27,523 nucleotides of DNA, from the NCBI GenBank assembly GCA_964548165.1, contig CAZJQD010000046.1, forward strand, positions 1-27,523. The letters run 5' to 3'. The DNA comes from CAZJQD01 sp964548165 [NCBI: uncultured bacterium]. Lineage in GTDB: Bacteria; UBA8481. The position numbers were made by a program, and so were the translations under genes. This document shows positions 23,505-27,523 of the stretch, piece by piece (position 1 is the stretch's first letter; every line of letters begins with the position of its first letter). The notes under the pieces were generated by a model that searched no databases, was not told where the DNA came from, and saw only the letters and a list, made by a program, of their open reading frames with translations.

Positions 23505-25163
23505 CTAGGGCGCCGTCTCCTCCAGGGAAGGTTCGACCGCCGGGATTCTCTCGTCCCATGCCACCGACTGGTATTCACGGCGGAAGGAGAACTCGCGCAC
23601 GGGCCCTACACCCGGCGCCAGCCACTCGACGTGAACAAGGGGAGCCCTTGACGCCCGCCCGAAGCGCAGGCGCGTTTCGACGCGCACGCAGTCCCAGGTG
23701 CCGGCTGGCGTCGCAACGCGCTCGGCGGCCGTGACGGTCCTCTCGAGCCGGAGAGCGAGGGCGGGGAGTCCGGGCGCCTGCCAGGCCGTCCAACGATCGC
23801 CCACCGCGAGAGGAAACTTGTAATAGAGGGCCGGCCGGCGGCGCGTCACCTGGGGCACGCCCGGAAAGTCGTCCAGCCAAGCGGCCGTCTCGGTCAGGAA
23901 GGCGTGCACGGCCAGCGAGGTGTCGAAGGCGAGCGGAGCGCGCGCCACGGTCCATCCCGTTGCGTCGGCGACCGGCGTCACCATCACCGTGGTTCGAGCC
24001 TCGGTGCGCCCCCGCAGAGTCCGCTGCATCCAAAACGAACCCCGCGTCCAGCCGAGATCGGCAGGCGACATGAGCCGAACGCTGTCGTCAGGGAGAAGCT
24101 CGGCATCCAGGTCGATCCCGAGGCCATCCCGGAGGATGCGGCCCGTCGTGGCGGCGCCTCGCGGATCGGCGGCGGCAGCCGTCGCCAGCTTCACGAGACC
24201 CTCGCCCGTGCGATCGATGGCGGCTTCCACCTGCGCGAGATCGCGATCGCGTTGCGCGCGATCGCGATCGGCGCGCGCCAGCGCCGCGCGGGCTCCCCAG
24301 GCCACGAGCGGCGGGACACCCTCCGTCTCGAGCAGGGATCGCAGGGTCTCCTCGCGAAGGCCGGCCTCGCGGTCGCGTCCGAGAATATCGCGGGCCTCGT
24401 TCAGGGAACGGCGAAAGACCGTCACCAACCGCGCCAGCTTCGCAATACCCGGCAACCGGTCCTCGTCATCGTCCTCCTGCCGGCGAAGCTCCGCATGGAG
24501 CTCGCGGAGCGTCGAGACGAAGTGCCGCGCCTGGGCCTTTCGCCTCTCGACGGCCTCTTCCATGAGCCCGCCCAGGGCCGCGACGGCGATGCGCCGCCGT
24601 TCACCGACGGGAAGCGCGGCGAACGAGGAAAGGATCGGCGCGGCGTCAACGCGCACCGGGGCCGCGAACCCGGCCAGGGCGTGCTGACCCGCGACCACGG
24701 TCTCACCCCCGACAGCAACCACCCCGCGATCACAGACGATGGTCGCCTCCCCTTCCGGCGACACGTTCACCGTGAACCGGGTGCCACGGACCCCGGTCGT
24801 CACGATCGGGGACGTCACCTCGAAGGCTTCCCCGGGCCATCGCCATGACCCCGTGGCCACGCGAACTCTGCCGGTTCGCACGGATACCGCGGTCGCGGCG
24901 GCCCGGGACCTCGTCACCTGGATCGTCGTGGCCGTCTCGACGGTCACGCGGGAGCCATCCGGGAGGATCAGCCGCGCGTAACCTCCGTCCCCGGTTCGAA
25001 TTCGCGCCCCCACGGGCACCAGCTGGCGGGCAGACAGGGCTCGGCGCCCCGAGGCCGACTCGACCCACGACTGCGCCGTGGACTCCACCCAGGCCTGGGC
25101 CGACGCGGGAAGCGAAGCAACCACCAGGAGCAGGGCCAGGACCGGGCCGCGATGTGCACGCAT
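23505..25163 (-). CDS. Exported FecR-domain protein
   Basis: A 552-residue protein with a signal peptide (about residues 1-24, cleavage near SAQA/W). A FecR domain spans about 45-160 (VGARIRTGDGGYARLILPDG, TSPIVTTGVRGTRFTVNV). A long charged helical region (about 190-360) contains Arg/Asp/Gln-rich stretches, probably coiled coil. The C-terminal part (about 430-545) has YYKFPLAVGDRW, TPAGTWDCVRVETRL and EWLAPGVGPVREF, resembling DUF3108/TapB-type lipid-facing domains. There is no sigma factor or TonB receptor beside it, so it is not a classical FecIR sensor; a structural or envelope role is more likely. The frame extends to 25352, but ATG 25163 places the signal peptide at the N-terminus. The ribosome binding site is weak. 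Confidence 0.85.
   Translation of the reverse strand: MRAHRGPVLALLLVVASLPASAQAWVESTAQSWVESASGRRALSARQLVPVGARIRTGDGGYARLILPDGSRVTVETATTIQVTRSRAAATAVSVRTGRVRVATGSWRWPGEAFEVTSPIVTTGVRGTRFTVNVSPEGEATIVCDRGVVAVGGETVVAGQHALAGFAAPVRVDAAPILSSFAALPVGERRRIAVAALGGLMEEAVERRKAQARHFVSTLRELHAELRRQEDDDEDRLPGIAKLARLVTVFRRSLNEARDILGRDREAGLREETLRSLLETEGVPPLVAWGARAALARADRDRAQRDRDLAQVEAAIDRTGEGLVKLATAAAADPRGAATTGRILRDGLGIDLDAELLPDDSVRLMSPADLGWTRGSFWMQRTLRGRTEARTTVMVTPVADATGWTVARAPLAFDTSLAVHAFLTETAAWLDDFPGVPQVTRRRPALYYKFPLAVGDRWTAWQAPGLPALALRLERTVTAAERVATPAGTWDCVRVETRLRFGRASRAPLVHVEWLAPGVGPVREFSFRREYQSVAWDERIPAVEPSLEETAP
24239..24269. repeat. Perfect 13-bp inverted repeat inside the FecR gene
   Basis: GATCGCGATCGCG and CGCGATCGCGATC flank a 5-base loop. 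The arms come from repeated GATCGC units (Asp-Arg codons) encoding ADRDRAQRDRDLA in the helical region, so the palindrome may be a by-product of repeated codons. Confidence 0.8.
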
Positions 25164-25300
25164 GCGGCATAGACTAGCGGTCCGCAACACGGGGGACAAT
25201 ACGTCACGCCTGCTGCTCCTCGCGGCGCATGCTGACGCCAAGCCCAGGCACGGCCTCCCCCGTCTGGACGGCAGGAAGGCTCTCGCGTACGATCCGGAAC

Positions 25301-25960
25301 ATGAGCCACGACATCGATCTGGATGACGGAGACGGCGACGACGTCCTGCCAAAGCGTTCGATTGACGATTGCGTCGAGGAATTCAACGCGGTCGTCCGGA
25401 ATTCCCGCGCCCTCCTGGAGAGCCTGGGGCTGGATCTCAACGAGCCGGACATGAAGGACACGCCACGGCGGATCGCCAAGATGTACTTCGAGATCTTCGC
25501 CGGCACCGTGAAGGCCTACGAGCCCAAGCTCACGGTCTTCCCCAATGAGCACAACTACGAATCGATGGTATTGGTGCGGGACATCCCCTTCTACTCCACC
25601 TGCGCTCATCACCTCGTGCCCTTCTTCGGCGTCGGCCACATCGCCTACCTGCCCGGCGACTCGATCGTCGGGCTCTCGAAGCTCGCGCGCACCCTGGAAT
25701 TTTTCGCGCGCCGGCCCCAGGTCCAGGAACGGCTGAACGAGCAGGTGGCCAACTTCCTGGAGGCCAAGCTCAAGCCACGCGGCGTCATGGTCGTCCTGGA
25801 GGCGCGACACCTCTGCATGGAGATGCGCGGCGTCCAGAAGGCCGGAGCGCTCACGGTCACCTCCACGACGCGCGGTCTCTTCTCGACCCCGGGCCCCGAC
25901 CGCGACTACCGTGCCGAGTTCCTCAGCCACCTCAATCGCCCGGGAGCCGTGCCGCGCTGA
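25301..25960 (+). CDS. folE: GTP cyclohydrolase I (FolE, type IA)
   Basis: FolE converts GTP to 7,8-dihydroneopterin triphosphate, the entry to folate, and in many bacteria to queuosine and pterins. The 219-residue protein has an acidic N-terminus, then the catalytic domain. Zinc ligands are C101 and H104 in STCAHHLVPFFG and C172 in EARHLCMEMRG; catalytic H103 and H170 are present. The usual CEHH is CAHH here, a one-residue change whose effect I cannot judge. PFxG, LPGDSIVGLSKLAR and TSTTRGLF are typical. ATG 25301 has CGGAA close upstream; the frame extends to 25229, but the extra residues look unrelated. It diverges from the FecR gene (137-base gap) and precedes the unknown gene by 38 bases. 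Confidence 0.95.
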   Translation: MSHDIDLDDGDGDDVLPKRSIDDCVEEFNAVVRNSRALLESLGLDLNEPDMKDTPRRIAKMYFEIFAGTVKAYEPKLTVFPNEHNYESMVLVRDIPFYSTCAHHLVPFFGVGHIAYLPGDSIVGLSKLARTLEFFARRPQVQERLNEQVANFLEAKLKPRGVMVVLEARHLCMEMRGVQKAGALTVTSTTRGLFSTPGPDRDYRAEFLSHLNRPGAVPR

Positions 25961-25998
25961 GCGCCTGGCGGAAGACGCCCGCTCCCAGGACCTGAACC

Positions 25999-26790
25999 GT
26001 GCAGGACAGGTACGCCGGTGACCTCGGGGATTATGGCAAGTACGCACTGCTCGAGGCGCTCGCCACCGGTTCCGTCACCGGTGGGGCGAGCGGCGTCTCC
26101 CTTTCCCTGGGCGTTCACTGGTACCGCGTCCCCGACGAGAATCACCTGAACGACGGAAAGTTCACCGGCTACCTCGAACGCTCACCGCAGAACGATGAGC
26201 GCTACCGGGACTGTGATCCCCGTCTCTATGACAAGCTCGCTCACCTGGTGCGATCCGGTCGCCGTGACCTGGGCGCGGTGGAGGAGTCCGGGATCCTGCC
26301 CAAGGCGACGCGCTTCTTCTCGCGGCCGCTGTCATTTACGCACCTGGGGCCGGGCAGTGCGGACCGGGCCGCGCACCGCGCGCAATGGCACGCGGACGCG
26401 CTTGAAAGCCTGGAACAGTGCGAACTCGTCTTTCTCGATCCCGACAACGGCCTGGAATGCGCGATCTCTCCAACCGCGCGCGGCGGACCCAAGTTCACGC
26501 GTCTCGCCGAGGCCGCAGACTTCGCGGCGCGCGGCCAGAGCCTCGTCATCTACCATCACATCGGGCGGCGGGATTCCGCCGACGTGCAGGTGCGCCGCCA
26601 ATTGCGGCGGTTGGCGGACGCTTGCACCACACCGCACCAACCCTTTGCTTTACGCTGGCACCGCGGCACATCGCGCGCCTACCTCGTGGTCCCGGCAGCG
26701 GCCGCGCACGCCGACCTCCTGGCCCGACGCGCCCGCTCCTTGCTCGACAGCTCCTGGAGCCGTCACTGGTCAGGTCTCCTCGTCCCGTGA
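25999..26790 (+). CDS. Conserved-looking protein of unknown function
   Basis: A 263-residue soluble protein that I do not recognise as a named family. Striking motifs are an N-terminal DRYAGDLGDYGKYALLEAL (residues 3-21), WYRVPDENHLNDGKFTGYL (41-59), ELVFLDPDNGLE (142-153) and LVIYHHIGRRD (182-192). The strand-DPDNG-strand-YHH pattern suggests a Rossmann-like or nuclease/transferase-like alpha/beta fold, but that is inference. The start is GTG, with AGGA eight bases upstream. Its stop shares GTGA with the next gene, an asparagine-synthetase-like PP-loop enzyme, so the two products are probably made together. folE lies 38 bases upstream and may be in the same operon. Confidence 0.8.
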   Translation: MQDRYAGDLGDYGKYALLEALATGSVTGGASGVSLSLGVHWYRVPDENHLNDGKFTGYLERSPQNDERYRDCDPRLYDKLAHLVRSGRRDLGAVEESGILPKATRFFSRPLSFTHLGPGSADRAAHRAQWHADALESLEQCELVFLDPDNGLECAISPTARGGPKFTRLAEAADFAARGQSLVIYHHIGRRDSADVQVRRQLRRLADACTTPHQPFALRWHRGTSRAYLVVPAAAAHADLLARRARSLLDSSWSRHWSGLLVP

Positions 26791-27523
26791 TCGCAACCGT
26801 GTCGCGCGATCCGCGATCCCGGGGATGGGCGATCCTCCCGCTCGCCAAAGGCGACCACTCCGCCGCCTCGCAGGCGACGGCCGCGGCCCTGGAAGACACG
26901 GTCACCGCGCTTGAACCCCGATACGCCCTGGACCAGTGGGAGCGCGAACGTTCACGGGTCGTTGCCGAACTGCTTCCCGAAGGTGTGTCATCCTGCCTCG
27001 CATTCTCGGGGGGCGCCGACAGCCTTCTGCTCGCGCGTGACCTGCTCTCAATCGGCCGTCCTGTTCGCCTCCTCTGCCTGGCCGTCTCGCCGGATGCTCG
27101 CGATGCCGTCCGCGCGGCGGCGGCGGCACGCGAGCTGAGCGCGCCCATCGAGCTTGTCCTCGTCACGGACCAGGACCTGGATGCCTGCCTGGCGGATCAC
27201 GAGGGCCTGCTGCAAGGCCTGCACGGCACCACGCAACGCGTTCTCGCGATCGCGGAATCCCTGCTTGTCAGCGCCGCGCGGCGTCTCGGCAACCGCCACC
27301 TCTGGACCGGCCACGGCCCCGAGGCCGTGCTCGGCGGGTTTCATCGCAGGCCCGATCCCAGGCCCGAGGAGACCGGCCGCATGGCGGCGGGAATCGAGCT
27401 GAACGCAAGGAGGCTCAACGCAGTGGCGGGCGCTCACCCGGACGCGGGCGTCACCCTGGTTCACCCGTTCTTTCACCCCCGCCTGCTCCAAGCCGCGCGC
27501 GTGCTCCGCTCGAGCGGGCTCAC
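26787..27523 (+). CDS. Asparagine-synthetase-like PP-loop ATP-pyrophosphatase (partial, runs off the window)
   Basis: An open frame starting at GTG 26787, overlapping the previous stop (GTGA), and continuing through the window end: at least 245 codons with no stop. A helical N-terminal part is followed by the PP-loop LAFSGGADSLLLARDLL (SGGxDS at 74-79), which binds ATP pyrophosphate. HLWTGHGPEAVLGGFHRR (171-188) resembles the TGxGxDExxGGY motif of the asparagine synthetase C-terminal domain, with Pro-Glu where Asp-Glu is usual. There is no glutaminase (class II amidotransferase) domain ahead of it, so it is a stand-alone amidating or adenylating enzyme of the Asn_synthase fold. The substrate is unknown. 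The alternative families QueC and TilS share the PP-loop but not the GHGPExxxGG element. Confidence 0.8.
   Translation, partial: MIATVSRDPRSRGWAILPLAKGDHSAASQATAAALEDTVTALEPRYALDQWERERSRVVAELLPEGVSSCLAFSGGADSLLLARDLLSIGRPVRLLCLAVSPDARDAVRAAAAARELSAPIELVLVTDQDLDACLADHEGLLQGLHGTTQRVLAIAESLLVSAARRLGNRHLWTGHGPEAVLGGFHRRPDPRPEETGRMAAGIELNARRLNAVAGAHPDAGVTLVHPFFHPRLLQAARVLRSSGL

Noticed and set aside
23461-23520. Bidirectional terminator between the PilZ and FecR genes
   Set aside because: GGTGCCGC, TTTT and GGGCGCC are present, but the arms do not pair into a clean stem followed by a T-tract in either direction.
1-27523. CRISPR array, tRNA, rRNA, insertion sequence or prophage
   Set aside because: Reading by eye on both strands found no repeat-spacer pattern, cloverleaf, transposase or phage motif. 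A dedicated tRNA and CRISPR scan would settle this.

Overview
This 27.5-kb window is GC-rich chromosomal DNA (roughly 60-65% G+C by eye). It comes from a Gram-negative-type bacterium: there is a Sec-exported three-haem cytochrome c, an exported glycoside hydrolase, a FecR-domain protein with a signal peptide, and a membrane-anchored PilZ protein. I cannot fix the lineage. Dense packing with GTGA, ATGA and TGATG start/stop overlaps and the gene content fit an environmental, soil-type organism. I saw no insertion sequence, phage gene, CRISPR array, tRNA or rRNA.

Layout. (1) 1-944: a long non-coding left edge, then a small tri-haem cytochrome c with a good -10 box and Shine-Dalgarno. (2) 945-3900: an AT-rich control region with an FNR/CRP-like palindrome, then three overlapping signalling genes (HTH-REC regulator, lone receiver, HAMP histidine kinase). 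(3) 3864-12126, minus strand: a trehalose operon. It opens with a 43-residue single-TM protein and continues with treY, treS (fused to a maltokinase-like domain) and treZ, all abutting or overlapping. (4) 12306-14667: a cupin gene diverging from an exported GH13 alpha-glucan hydrolase. (5) 14788-17025: a SulP transporter fused to STAS and cyclic-nucleotide-binding domains, preceded by an 18-bp tandem repeat. (6) 17078-19902: a CFA-synthase-like methyltransferase coupled to a DHCR24-like FAD oxidoreductase. This is the gene pair expected for 10-methyl branched fatty acid synthesis (TmsB/TmsA type). (7) 19899-21708, minus strand: a YihY/BrkB membrane protein and a DRE-TIM aldolase-like protein. 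(8) 21972-23479: ppnP and a PilZ protein. (9) 23505-25163, minus strand: a FecR-domain protein. (10) 25301-27523: folE, an uncharacterised protein, and the start of an asparagine-synthetase-like PP-loop enzyme that runs off the right edge.

How it fits together. TreY and TreZ make trehalose from the reducing ends of alpha-glucans. TreS interconverts trehalose and maltose. The maltokinase domain fused to TreS would normally feed maltose-1-phosphate to GlgE, but here it has lost its ATP-binding lysine and both catalytic aspartates, and no glgE or glgB is present. This pseudokinase is the most striking observation. The next are the small membrane protein whose start lies in a hairpin at the head of the trehalose operon, the TmsAB-like lipid-methylation pair, and the coupled unknown/PP-loop pair at the right edge.
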